Shown here: positions 8,319 through 17,400 of the stretch, piece by piece
How positions within the stretch are numbered: the stretch's first letter is position 1
Layout: each line of letters opens with the position of its first letter
NCBI GenBank assembly: GCA_964600345.1
Contig: CAZRKA010000009.1
Coordinates: forward strand, 1-37,818
From: JABMMZ01 sp964600345
Lineage (GTDB): Bacteria; Bacteroidota; Bacteroidia; NS11-12g; UBA955
DNA: 37,818 nt
Reading direction: 5' to 3'
The notes under the pieces: model-generated
Databases searched by the model: none
Seen by the model: the letters and a program-made list of their open reading frames with translations, nothing else
What the model was told of the DNA's origin: nothing
Program-made: the position numbers and the translations under genes

Positions 8319-10103
8319 TTACTTTTTCACCTCTTCTGTTTTCACTGTAATCTCGTTCACTATCTTATCCAGTTCGCGTGAGGAATTTCGTATAACTTCT
8401 GTCAGATAAGCCCTGCCACCTTCGTCTGTTTCTGCTTTCAGAAGTTCTACAGAACCCATGATTCTGGCAAGAGGTGCTCTTACCACATGAGACTGCATCC
8501 AGGCAATCTCTTTCATCACACTGTTCTGATGCTCAATGTGCTTGATATAATCATGCTTAACAGTCACATCCTTGAGATAGAGCGAATAGCCATCGGTCTT
8601 TTTATATACACTTACTTCACACCAAATCTTCAGTTTTTCTGAATAGAATTCGAATGCATAAGAACTCCGGGTAAACAATTCGGCATTAAATTTACCTTCT
8701 ATATTGGCCCTTGTCTTTTCGTTCATCATTTCAAAAATATTCATACCGATGATATCCTTATAACTGATATGAAACATCTCCTCAGCTGCCGGATTGAAAA
8801 ATGTCACATGCCAGTTTTCGTCGCAGGCAATAAAAGCATCCCTGATACTTTCAAGAAGTTCTCTTCTTTCGTTTTCCGATTTAACAAGCTTGTCTATGTC
8901 CTGAGTAGCGCCATAGATAATGGTATCGTCCTTCTCGCGAAATGCACACCCGGTAATTCTAACCCATAATTCGCCTGCATTAGCCTGAATAATTTTCAGC
9001 TCAAGATCAAAACTCTTCATCGTTGCCACGCTGTCCCTGATCAGTTCATCTAAAATGTGCGCATATCCCGGGCTGCACAATTTCAGCATTTTATCAAGAT
9101 TCATTGGCACCGTCTGTTCTAAACCGTATATCCTCCTGCAAATCTCAGTCATAAATACTGTGTCCTTATCAGGGTTATAAGCCCAGCTGCCAATTCCTGC
9201 ACTTTCCTGTGACAGTTCCAGCATTTTTTCGTTGATATTGAGTTTACTTATTTTTTCGTCGACCAATCTTCGCAACACCACAGGCTGTCTGTAAAGATAA
9301 GCCGCAAAAATACCGGAAACCAGAGCTATGATGAACCCGAAAATGCTTAAAGGTAAAAGCGATATCAGAGAAACATTTTGCTTTGGTCTGACGTATATCT
9401 TCCACTCGCCGGCGGTGACATTCAGAACCTGGTATTTCTCTTTTGCCAGATCGAAATTCAAGCCACTTATCAAATGTTCTTCTTTCCGCGTATTCGGATT
9501 TATCTTGGTCAGTTGAAACTCAAGTTCCGGATCATAAGAAGGTTTTAAACCCGTTCGTTGCAACAATGTATCAAAGTACATGACGACAGCAGAAAATCCC
9601 ATGAAAACCGAATCCCTGAATATGGGCATTCTCCCTACCACACCATTACCACCTTGTTTCAGTTCAAAAGGTCCGGCAAAGAACATCTCTCTCTTTTCAA
9701 TTGTTTTATAAGCTTCCTTATTCCTGTTGCTGTCCTTCAGGATATCGTATCCGATAACGGGTTCATTGCCCTTTAAAGGATAAACCTGCCTTATGGTCCC
9801 GCCTTCAACGATCTCAACCGCAGCAATGACATCATGTGATCTGAGCAGGGCTTTTCCCATACTGTTAAAATCATCCGGAAAACCGTACTTTTCGACTATA
9901 TAATTCAGCGCATTGCTTACAGCATAACACTCAGAGAGACTTTTCTGAAATTTGTCGTTGGCCTCCTGCAATGCCAGATTGAGTTTATTGATTTCGTTTG
10001 ATCGCCTGAGCTGATATACCAGCACAACAGGCAAACCCGCCAGCAACAAGGCGATAATGAATACCGAGATACCAATCAGGTGGTGTTTTTGTAATATTTT
10101 CAT
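8319..10103 (-). CDS. CHASE-PAS-PAS sensor protein ending after a HisKA-like segment (no ATPase domain)
   Basis: The 594-residue protein has a membrane helix at about 10-31, a periplasmic CHASE-like domain (about 75-235; note YPLKGNEPVIGYD and FAGPFELKQGGNG), a second helix at about 250-271, then two PAS domains (about 295-405 and 412-515). It ends with a HisKA-like helical pair (about 525-590) that has a candidate phospho-acceptor His539 in MQSHVVRAPLARIMG. The protein stops there: no N, G1 or G2 boxes of a HATPase domain follow, and only 234 bases separate its stop from the convergent gene. It may therefore be phosphorylated by a partner kinase or work by dimerisation. The gene stands alone. 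Similar short forms occur in Bacteroidota, so it need not be a broken gene. Confidence 0.8.
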   Translation of the reverse strand: MKILQKHHLIGISVFIIALLLAGLPVVLVYQLRRSNEINKLNLALQEANDKFQKSLSECYAVSNALNYIVEKYGFPDDFNSMGKALLRSHDVIAAVEIVEGGTIRQVYPLKGNEPVIGYDILKDSNRNKEAYKTIEKREMFFAGPFELKQGGNGVVGRMPIFRDSVFMGFSAVVMYFDTLLQRTGLKPSYDPELEFQLTKINPNTRKEEHLISGLNFDLAKEKYQVLNVTAGEWKIYVRPKQNVSLISLLPLSIFGFIIALVSGIFAAYLYRQPVVLRRLVDEKISKLNINEKMLELSQESAGIGSWAYNPDKDTVFMTEICRRIYGLEQTVPMNLDKMLKLCSPGYAHILDELIRDSVATMKSFDLELKIIQANAGELWVRITGCAFREKDDTIIYGATQDIDKLVKSENERRELLESIRDAFIACDENWHVTFFNPAAEEMFHISYKDIIGMNIFEMMNEKTRANIEGKFNAELFTRSSYAFEFYSEKLKIWCEVSVYKKTDGYSLYLKDVTVKHDYIKHIEHQNSVMKEIAWMQSHVVRAPLARIMGSVELLKAETDEGGRAYLTEVIRNSSRELDKIVNEITVKTEEVKK

Positions 10104-10384
10104 ATCGTGTTTTCAAGCTGTACAGTCATTAACCGGACACCATTTTAGTTTTCAATAGATGGCCTGCTGCACCAGTAATTTGAATACGAAAATAAAGATT
10201 TAAAATTAATTAATAGTTATGTCGATACACTGAAGCAGGCGGCTCCGTCTTTTACTGATTAACCTGAAAGACCTGCCAAATCGGAATCGACATAAAAAGA
10301 CACCATCCGGTCTAATCAAAAGAAAGGCAATATATCAGCCAACGAATAGAAATTATCAGGTTTCAACTGAGAGCCTGTTCACAT

Positions 10385-11026
10385 TCAATAAGTCAGAAAT
10401 CCGACTGCTGCTATCAGACTGTCATCTCGAATACTCCTCCCCTTGCTTTCGTTTACAAGCGAATTAAGTTCATTGACTTTGACGATATTGACATCGTTCA
10501 ACAATCTGTTGTCAGGATTTATAAGTGGGGTGTATTCAGATGAAACGTAAAAAAATGGTTTTTTATTAACTTTCGAAACAGGTGCAATATTTACAAAAAT
10601 GGTATCTCTTATTAACTGCGGCAATAACTTTACAGTTTCAACATAAACTGTATCTTTCATACTTGCCATTAAAGTGCTATTATCGGTTTTCCCGGGTTTA
10701 AAAAAGATCCAGGAAACACCGGCGCTTAAAATTAACACAGCAGCGTATCGAAACATATTCCCCCAATTAAATACTTTACCCGTTGGTTTATCCGGAAATA
10801 AAGCATCAAATTCTTCGAGCAGATTGGCCCGTACTTTCTCTTTGCTTTCGTGATTTTTATTTTTGACATGCTTACCCAATACAGACAAGGTGTGATATAA
10901 ATCGTTGTATTCAGATGCAGTGTATTGACTTAATACCAGTTGTTTTTCATCTGCATCTAAATCACCGAAAGCCTTTGTTTCGAGCAATTGCATGATTATG
11001 GGATCGGTTTCATTATATTGTTCCAT
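10385..11026 (-). CDS. Single-pass membrane protein, probable anti-sigma factor partner
   Basis: The 213-residue protein has a cytoplasmic N-terminal part (about 1-88) rich in acidic residues, one membrane helix (about 89-108, RYAAVLILSAGVSWIFF) and a periplasmic tail of about 100 residues. This layout and its place directly after an ECF sigma gene, overlapping it by 14 bases, fit an anti-sigma factor that holds the sigma at the membrane. No zinc-binding HxxxCxxC motif is seen, so it is not a classical ZAS protein, and the family is assigned by context only. It ends the three-gene operon that begins at 12749. Confidence 0.6.
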   Translation of the reverse strand: MEQYNETDPIIMQLLETKAFGDLDADEKQLVLSQYTASEYNDLYHTLSVLGKHVKNKNHESKEKVRANLLEEFDALFPDKPTGKVFNWGNMFRYAAVLILSAGVSWIFFKPGKTDNSTLMASMKDTVYVETVKLLPQLIRDTIFVNIAPVSKVNKKPFFYVSSEYTPLINPDNRLLNDVNIVKVNELNSLVNESKGRSIRDDSLIAAVGFLTY

Positions 11027-11576
11027 CGCGGTAGGGTTTTAATTGTTTACTGAGTTTTTTGAGCATGTAAAATAAACATGATCTGACTGAACCTTCGGGC
11101 ATTTGCAGGAGACCGGCAATGTCTTTAAGACTCATGTCGTGATCAAATTTAAGTGTGAAAATATTATTTTCTTTTTCCGAAAAACTTTCTCTGGCTAATC
11201 TTATTTCTTTCATCAGAATTTTGTAATCGAAATTTGTTTCGCCGTCATATTTGTATGCTTCTGATGCGGCTTGTGCGGGCTGTAGATTTACATTTCGTTT
11301 ATTTTCGTCTCTGATCCGGTTTTTACAAATGTTGGCGGTTATAGTAAACATCCAGGTTGAAAACCGCTTGTTCTGATCAAATTTTTCGCGGTGTTTCATG
11401 AGTCTGATAAAAGCCTCCTGCACGCAATCCTCAGCTTTCTGAACATCTCCTGTATAATTAACCGAAAAGTTAAGCAGGCGCTCGAAATACCTTTCGTACA
11501 ACAATTCGAATGCATGCCGGTTTCCGTTTGTCATTTCAGAAACCAGCATTTCATCCGTGTAATCCTTACGCGCCAT
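11013..11576 (-). CDS. ECF-type RNA polymerase sigma factor
   Basis: Starting from the ATG at 11576 the protein has 187 residues, normal for an ECF sigma factor. Region 2 is visible at about 15-75 (LYERYFERLLNFSVNYTGD, then DCVQEAFIRLMKH, then FSTWMFTITANICKNRIRD) and region 4 at about 122-178 (LKDIAGLLQMPEGSVRSCLFYMLKKL, the promoter-recognition helix-turn-helix). An in-frame TTG five codons upstream was not used because it abuts the stop of the preceding gene. It overlaps the downstream membrane protein by 14 bases and follows a secreted protein gene by 15 bases. The trio probably forms one signalling unit across the envelope. Confidence 0.9.
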   Translation of the reverse strand: MARKDYTDEMLVSEMTNGNRHAFELLYERYFERLLNFSVNYTGDVQKAEDCVQEAFIRLMKHREKFDQNKRFSTWMFTITANICKNRIRDENKRNVNLQPAQAASEAYKYDGETNFDYKILMKEIRLARESFSEKENNIFTLKFDHDMSLKDIAGLLQMPEGSVRSCLFYMLKKLSKQLKPYRDGTI

Positions 11577-11591
11577 CAATTGCAATTTCAA

Positions 11592-12749
11592 TTAATTTTC
11601 GCTGTCAAACAAACCTTTGATTTCTTCTGTGTTATTGTTCACTGCGGCAATTCGCATGGCCAATGCTTTAGCATCCTCAGCCTTTTTCAAATCACCTGAC
11701 AGTTTGTAATGTGCATACAGTTTTACCAGCGGCACCAGGTAATTGCAGTTAAGCGCATTAACCATGGAGATAGAAATCTCCTGATAAAATGGATTGCTGA
11801 TATAATCGAGCTTATAAACCGATTCGAAATGATACTTCATGATGGCAATATTATCAAGTGTCTTTTTACTGTATCGGTAACACAATCCGATCAGATAAAG
11901 ATCTGAGACAATGTTTTTGAAATACGAAGGATCTACGGTCAAACCGACATTTACAGGAATATTCTTTTTGTTTGAAGCGATATACGGTATTATCTCGTTT
12001 CTGAATTTCTCAAGACTTTCGTTGCTGAATTCAAGTCCGCCATCCCACTGCTTCAGACCAAGATTTTTCAGCACTCCCAATCTGTAATCGTTTATGTAAA
12101 GGAGATGCAGATTGACAACATTGACATCCCTTCGTATGCCCATTGCCTGCAGCGCCAGCAAAGAATAAGTGTCATTATCTCCCATTGTAAATAAAATGGC
12201 GTTTTGTTCACAGCTAACAAGTACATTGTAATTGTAATACATCATACCGGCCGAAATATTGCCCGAGCGGTACAACTTCATCATACTCTCATCAGTCAGT
12301 TTCCGGTCGTTGCTAAGTATCCCCTGTACGGCAATCATATCCAGATGCTCCCAGCGGTCTTTTCCCAGTTCCGTGGCTTTCTTCAGATATTCTATCTTTT
12401 GAAGGTCGTTGCCGGCATGCATGTAAGCCACCAGATTATACTGATAGGAATTGGGCACTGCAATGGCCATGTCTGCAATGACGGCTTCAATCCATTTTTG
12501 CTTTTCTTCATATGTTCTTTTATCGGCTGTATCACATTTCGAGAGGTTGCGGTGACAGCGATAGTAATGCAACCAGGCCTCTGCATTGCTTTTGTCCTTA
12601 TCTATTTCGGCCTTCCATAGTTTCATCTGTTCGCGGTACCATTCCAGCGGTTTGAGTTCTCTGGCAAAACTGTGAACGTATTCCGGCTTTTGAGCATTTG
12701 CAAGTATGCCGCAGAACAGCATCAGGGATATTAGAATTGTCTTTTTCAT
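11592..12749 (-). CDS. Secreted protein related to the soluble domain of DUF2723 proteins
   Basis: The 385-residue protein begins with a signal peptide (MKKTILISLMLFCGILANAQ, cut after about residue 20), so it acts outside the cytoplasm. A central stretch AILFTMGDNDTYSLLALQAM followed by RRDVNVVNLHLL closely resembles the conserved FTxGDNDTFPLWYLQ...DVxVVNLSLL block found after the membrane domain of Bacteroidota DUF2723 proteins. No membrane domain is present here. The N-terminal and C-terminal parts look helical and TPR-like (YYRCHRNLSKC, NLVAYMHAGN, LYAHYKLSGDLKKAEDAKALA). It is the first gene of an operon with an ECF sigma factor and its presumed anti-sigma, so it may be the signal or the sensed product. 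The exact function is unknown. Confidence 0.7.
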   Translation of the reverse strand: MKKTILISLMLFCGILANAQKPEYVHSFARELKPLEWYREQMKLWKAEIDKDKSNAEAWLHYYRCHRNLSKCDTADKRTYEEKQKWIEAVIADMAIAVPNSYQYNLVAYMHAGNDLQKIEYLKKATELGKDRWEHLDMIAVQGILSNDRKLTDESMMKLYRSGNISAGMMYYNYNVLVSCEQNAILFTMGDNDTYSLLALQAMGIRRDVNVVNLHLLYINDYRLGVLKNLGLKQWDGGLEFSNESLEKFRNEIIPYIASNKKNIPVNVGLTVDPSYFKNIVSDLYLIGLCYRYSKKTLDNIAIMKYHFESVYKLDYISNPFYQEISISMVNALNCNYLVPLVKLYAHYKLSGDLKKAEDAKALAMRIAAVNNNTEEIKGLFDSEN

Positions 12750-12852
12750 GATATTTTACCCCATTATACCCATAAAGCTTAAAAACGTTCAAAGGGAAGG
12801 GAAATATTTTTGAAAGTGGATAATAGAGTGAGTGTTAAAAAGAGAATGAGGA

Positions 12853-13533
12853 TTATAAGCGGGGACCCAGATCCCTTACCGAGCGTATACCCTTGTAAAT
12901 AAAAATCAGTCCTATAAACTCTGTTATATACAATACATTGGTATACCCGATTTTAGCATAAATACCGCCTATAACGGTCAACATAGAGCCGAAGAATACA
13001 CTCAGACTGGCCATGAACCTCGCTTCGCGGTTAATCTGATAAAAATACTGATTGGCAGAATACGCAGCCCATACCACCAGAAAGGCCGATGAATAAATAT
13101 TAATGAACGGAGAGAAATACCTTACCCATTGCCAGTCAAACATTTCGCCTGTCATGCGTTCTACCGTTTCCGGGTCAATGGTAATAGGCGATTTGATTAT
13201 GAAGAACATGGCAATGGCATTGTAGACTATCCAGAAACTGGTGCTGAAATCGCCGAATTTTCTGGGCATAAACATATAAACCATTCCCTGAGCCAGCGGG
13301 AATCCGCCCCATATTGCACCAATGATATACCAGAACCTGAAGTTTATCTCATTCCAGGCAAATAATATGTTGATGCTTTCGGCCATAGTACCAAGACAAT
13401 AAAAAGCCAGCCCGATAGTCCACCACAACAAATGCGGACTCGGATTACGCCTGTAATGCTTGGACATCTCGACTGCAAATATCAGTGCCAGCGAACTGGT
13501 CAGTATCGGTATATACTCAAATATACGGGTCAT
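12853..13533 (-). CDS. Seven-helix membrane protein, function unknown
   Basis: The 226-residue protein has about seven hydrophobic segments (roughly 5-22, 34-58, 66-88, 98-116, 137-160, 172-192 and 198-215) separated by short loops, one of which (HYRRNPSPHLLWW) is basic. No catalytic or binding motif was recognised. It stands alone on the minus strand, 103 bases after the start of the secreted-protein operon and next to the repeat-rich region, and has no obvious partner gene. Confidence 0.75.
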   Translation of the reverse strand: MTRIFEYIPILTSSLALIFAVEMSKHYRRNPSPHLLWWTIGLAFYCLGTMAESINILFAWNEINFRFWYIIGAIWGGFPLAQGMVYMFMPRKFGDFSTSFWIVYNAIAMFFIIKSPITIDPETVERMTGEMFDWQWVRYFSPFINIYSSAFLVVWAAYSANQYFYQINREARFMASLSVFFGSMLTVIGGIYAKIGYTNVLYITEFIGLIFIYKGIRSVRDLGPRL

Positions 13534-13573
13534 TTACGGGTGCAAAATAGTAAATTGGGAGGATAGATGAAAG

Positions 13574-13601
13574 AAAGACTAAAGACTAAAGACTAAAGAT
13601 A
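13574..13601. repeat. Tandem 7-mer AAAGACT, three units plus a variant
   Basis: Three exact AAAGACT units (13574-13594) and a variant AAAGATA lead directly into the first palindrome. The reverse complement of the same 7-mer forms the longer array at 21991. Confidence 0.85.
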
Positions 13602-13646
13602 AAAGCTTGCCCTGTGGCGTGCGACGAAGGAGCTCTGCCACGGGGA
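13602..13646. repeat. Dispersed palindromic repeat, copy 1 of a 45-bp identical pair
   Basis: These 45 bases are identical to 19552-19596. The element contains an imperfect stem, CCCTGTGGC pairing with GCCACGGGG (one T-G wobble) across an 18-base loop. It is preceded by AAAGACT units and followed by a second palindrome. The layout is that of a REP-like intergenic element. Confidence 0.85.
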
Positions 13647-13656
13647 TGAAAGCTTG

Positions 13657-13694
13657 CCCCGTATCGTTACGCCTAAGGCGGATCTGATACGGGG
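13657..13694. repeat. Nested palindrome, copy 1 (second copy at 22412)
   Basis: The outer stem CCCCGTATC pairs perfectly with GATACGGGG, and an inner stem CGCCT-A-AGGCG lies between the arms. The copy at 22412-22449 differs at only three positions, and the changes keep or extend the inner stem, which suggests selection for the folded form. Confidence 0.8.
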
Positions 13695-13698
13695 ACTA

Positions 13699-13724
13699 CC
13701 CACCTTCGCTGAAGCTACGGTGGG
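13699..13724. repeat. Palindrome CCCACC...GGTGGG
   Basis: A six-base GC stem encloses TTCGCTGAAGCTAC, whose reverse complement contains the AGCTTCAGC core also seen at 21945. It is the third palindrome in a row in this intergenic block. Confidence 0.7.
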
Positions 13725-13815
13725 CAAGGAAGATGGGGTGGCGAGAGGCTGTACGTTTCATAGAGGAATAGGCGTTAACTATCGCAATGCATGGTGTCAA
13801 TTATTAGACGACTAA

Positions 13816-13834
13816 CCATCGACTTCAGTCGGTG
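13816..13834. repeat. Palindrome with a TTCA loop
   Basis: CCATCGAC and GTCGGTGG form a stem with one T-G wobble around the loop TTCA. The same GACTTCAGTC core forms the perfect palindrome at 22561, and GGCTTCAGCC occurs at 19665. Confidence 0.7.
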
Positions 13835-13892
13835 GGAATCGCCACCGCAATGATTTTTTAATGTGGCATCATCGCAGACCTGAATGATTCTT

Positions 13893-13948
13893 AGGTGCCG
13901 CACCTCGCACCCCGTAATACTATTGATGTTGGTCTTATGACCGACATC
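13893..13948. repeat. Two short hairpins in the intergenic block
   Basis: AGGTG-CCG-CACCT (13893-13905) is a small perfect hairpin. GATGTTGGTC-TTAT-GACCGACATC (13925-13948) is a ten-base stem with one wobble pair. An 88-codon minus-strand frame (13775-14041) passes through these hairpins and is probably not a gene. Confidence 0.55.
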
Positions 13949-14147
13949 CCCCTCAAAGGTAAGAAAGCTTGCGGCAAGGGAATTGAAAGCCGGTACATAC
14001 ATAAAATTTTCGACCATTACTTTCAGGTATAGCCAAATCATAGTGATTTGCTTACAACACGCATCAAATCCATTTACTGATCTTCATCAGTATACAGTCT
14101 TAAATAGAACTAAGTTGTAAATTTACAGCAAATAAATAAACAATGTC

Positions 14148-14378
14148 ATGGTTAAAAATGTACATATCGTTCCGCACGGAGATGGCTGGGCGGTAAAAGT
14201 CGAAGACAATAAAATTGCCAGTAAAATTACTGACAGTAAAAAAGAAGCTGAAGACATCGGACGTCAGATGGCAAAAGACCTTCATTCCGAACTCATCATT
14301 CACAGACATGACGGCAGCATTCAGGATTCTGACAGCTACGGAAACGATCCCAATCCACCAAAGGATAAAGTGCATTGA
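14148..14378 (+). CDS. DUF2188 family small protein
   Basis: The 76-residue protein matches the DUF2188 pattern over its whole length: VHIVPHGDGWAVKVE at the N-terminus, a middle helix where AxxxA-like residues follow SKKEAEDIGRQMAKD, and the strongly conserved C-terminal block ELIIHRHDGSIQDSDSYGNDPNPPKD. Members are small, soluble and of unknown function, and are spread widely among bacteria by transfer. It lies alone, convergent with the giant PKD protein gene and downstream of the repeat block. Confidence 0.9.
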   Translation: MVKNVHIVPHGDGWAVKVEDNKIASKITDSKKEAEDIGRQMAKDLHSELIIHRHDGSIQDSDSYGNDPNPPKDKVH

Positions 14379-14394
14379 TTTCTTGCTTTGTCGG

Positions 14395-14413
14395 ATAAAC
14401 AATTAACGTTTAT
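14395..14413. terminator. Possible AT-rich hairpin between convergent genes
   Basis: ATAAAC and GTTTAT pair around a seven-base loop between the end of the DUF2188 gene and the end of the PKD gene. The stem is short and AT-rich, so this is a weak call. Confidence 0.3.
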
Positions 14414-14441
14414 TCACTTTTCTGATCATAGACTGGTACTA

Positions 14442-17400
14442 TTATCTCAGCAAAGTGAAAGTCACAGCATACTGCCCTATCTCACCATTATAGGGTATCA
14501 GGAATATCCTGCACAGATAAACACCCTGCGGACAAGGATTGCCCATATATGTACCATCCCATTCAGCAGAAGGATCACTGCTTTCAAACAATTTCTCTCC
14601 CCAGGAGTTGAATATTTCAAATCGGTACTTTTTGACATAACCCTTCATGACAGGAAAGTAAGTATCATTGATTATATTGTTATTGGGACTGAATGCAGTC
14701 GGCAGGTGGAAACTGAATTCGGGATAAATTAAGCCTGAATTTTTATAAGCAGTGTCAGAACAGGCTTCTGCATTTGTAACAATCAGCCTGAAATTGAAAC
14801 GTCCGCTGTCGGCATATCTGAATACCGGATTCTTTTCAGTGCTTTGTTCTGATAATGTTTCCCATTGATAAGTCATGATATTGCCTTTTGAATCATCCTT
14901 TAACTGCAGAACGATCATGCCGTCCTTGTCGTCGGGCAAACGCAGGATTTTGAAATCAGCCACCGGTTTAGGCCTCAGTGAAACTGAATTGTTCACCTGA
15001 AGTGTATCTGCACAGCCATATTGACTAACACTGATCAGAGTTACATCGTATACACCTGCCTGAGGATAATAAACCAACGGATTTTTTTCGCTGCTGTACC
15101 TGCCCGATCCGAAATCCCACTGATAAGATCTTATCTCTCCCCTGTCTATTTCGGAAACATTGGTGAACAAAACCGGCTCCGGAAAACAAGGGTTGTTATT
15201 GCTGAACATGCTGCGCGGATGAGGGTGTATCTGAACAGTTCCGTATACCGTATCACGGCAGTCATTTTCGGAAATGGTCGTCAGCACAGGTCTGTATGTC
15301 CCGGTGTCAGCATAAGTATGAACCGCCTTAACTGTAGAATACAAATTGCCATCGCCCATATCCCACACAAGGTTCCGTGTTCTTTTTGGCAGTGGTGGTT
15401 GAATCAGTTCCAGTTCAAATAGGTTGCCTTTCAGACACTGAGAATCATCAGAAATAAACCTGATACCGCCGCCACCCCTTTTTTCCAGATACACCTCCCT
15501 GCTGACAGTATCCGTACAGCCAAAACCGGATACTACTGCCAGACGGATGTTATGTTTTCCTTCATTGTTTATTTTTAAACCAATCAGATCCCGGCTGTAG
15601 AAATCATCATTACCGAAATGCCAGGTATTTGCCTGTGTTCCATATAAAGCCGGTGTCGTGTTAATAAGGTCGAAGCTGTTTGAGTTTAAACATTGTGCCG
15701 TATCATTGATGCTAAATCCGGCCACCGGATGCGGCATCAGCACCACTGTTTTCACAGTCGAATCTGCACAGCCATGTTCGGTTTCCACTTTTAACTTTAC
15801 TATATATTCCCCGCTTACCCCGTATTGCGCATTGAAATTAGTATCAGTATTTTTCATTCCGTTTCCGGCATTCCATTCAAAATACATGTCGCCAAACACA
15901 CTGCTGCTCTTATTGATGAATCTGAAAAGATTATTCCTCAGACATTGCGAATCATTTTCAATTTCAAAATCCACCTGCGGCGGCGCAGCCACAATCAGTT
16001 TGCGAATGGCTGTATCGGCGCAATTATTAAGCGAAGAACTGACAAACAAACTGCAGAGATACCCACCATATTGCCCGTAAGTATGATCCGGAGTCATTTC
16101 CCCGTTGTTGCCATTGCCATCTCCCTTACTCCAGCGATACGATAAAGTTGACATGGCCGAAAAACTGCTTTCATTTTTAAAACTGAACAAATTGCCGTCT
16201 AAACACTGCTGTGTATCGTTGATGCTGAAATCTGCAAGTGGTCTTTCAAGCAGCACTATTCTTTTTTCGAATGAATCGTTACAACCATGATCGGTACTCA
16301 GCTTTAGTTTCAGTCTGTATTCGGCCGAACGGTTCGGATAGCGTTTGTCTGATGGTTCACTCTCAACAGAACTGCTGTTGTCGCCGAAATCCCAGAAGTA
16401 GTACAGATTGCCGTATTTAAGCGTACTCTTATTGATGATGACAAAATTGTTTCGTTGCCAGCATTGACTGTCATTAGGTATTTCAGCCAAGGCATGTGCC
16501 TGCGGGTGGGTAATCAAAAGAATGTTACTGCTGTCTGCACAGCCCTTATCGGAGTAAACTTTCATGCGCACATAAAAACTATCCTCAGCATTGTAAACAT
16601 AATCCAAAACATCCCTGCTGTTAATCGTATTACCGTCGTCCATTACCCATTCGTATCGCACTATGCTGCCCGCAATGATGTTACTGCGATTCTCAAGATC
16701 GAAACTGTGGCCTTTGAAACACTGAGCAGTCTTAAGCGTGTAAATTCCGGCTTCGGGACTGGCATTTAACTGAAGCAGGCCATCAGCAGTATCCCGGCAT
16801 CCTGCCAGCGAAGTCACTTCCAGTCTTATCGGGTAAGTACCGTGCTGACTGTATGTTTTACCGCTGATATCTTTTGCGCTTATTCCTCTGCTGTCGCTCA
16901 AATCCCAGCTGAATGAAATAATTCCGTCGCTGATATCTGAGTTATTAATGAGATCAAACGAATGACCGTTATAGCATTGAGTGTCGTTGTTGATACTGAA
17001 AGCTGCCACAGGACTTGGAAGTACTGTAACTGTTTTTCTGAAGGTGTCTGTGCAGCCATATTCAGAATTTGCAATCAGTTCGACCTGATAGCTGCCTGCG
17101 GCAATATAGCGCTTGCTGCCGGGATGCCTGCTGTCTGAAAAGCTGCCGTCGCCATTAAGCCATTTATAGGAAACAATGTTTCCCTTCTTAATGGTAGAAC
17201 TGTCAGTAAAAATGAACTTGTTTTGATTGAAGCACATCGTATCGACCGATGTTCTAAAAAATGCCTTTGGCTCGGGCATAACCCATAACGGCTTGCTGAT
17301 ACTATCGCGGCAAGCAAACTGAGAAACAATTGTGAGTCTCATGGTATAATTTCCGTCTGCACCAAATTGTCTCGAAGCCAGATGCTCTGAAGTATCTGTA

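Noticed and set aside
8272..8346. 24-codon frame beginning MNKKPISEAGNIEIAF
   Set aside because: Too short, overlaps the end of the sensor gene on the other strand and has no support.
12204..12620. 138-codon plus-strand frame opposite the secreted-protein gene
   Set aside because: It lies wholly within a well-supported gene on the other strand and shows no motif.
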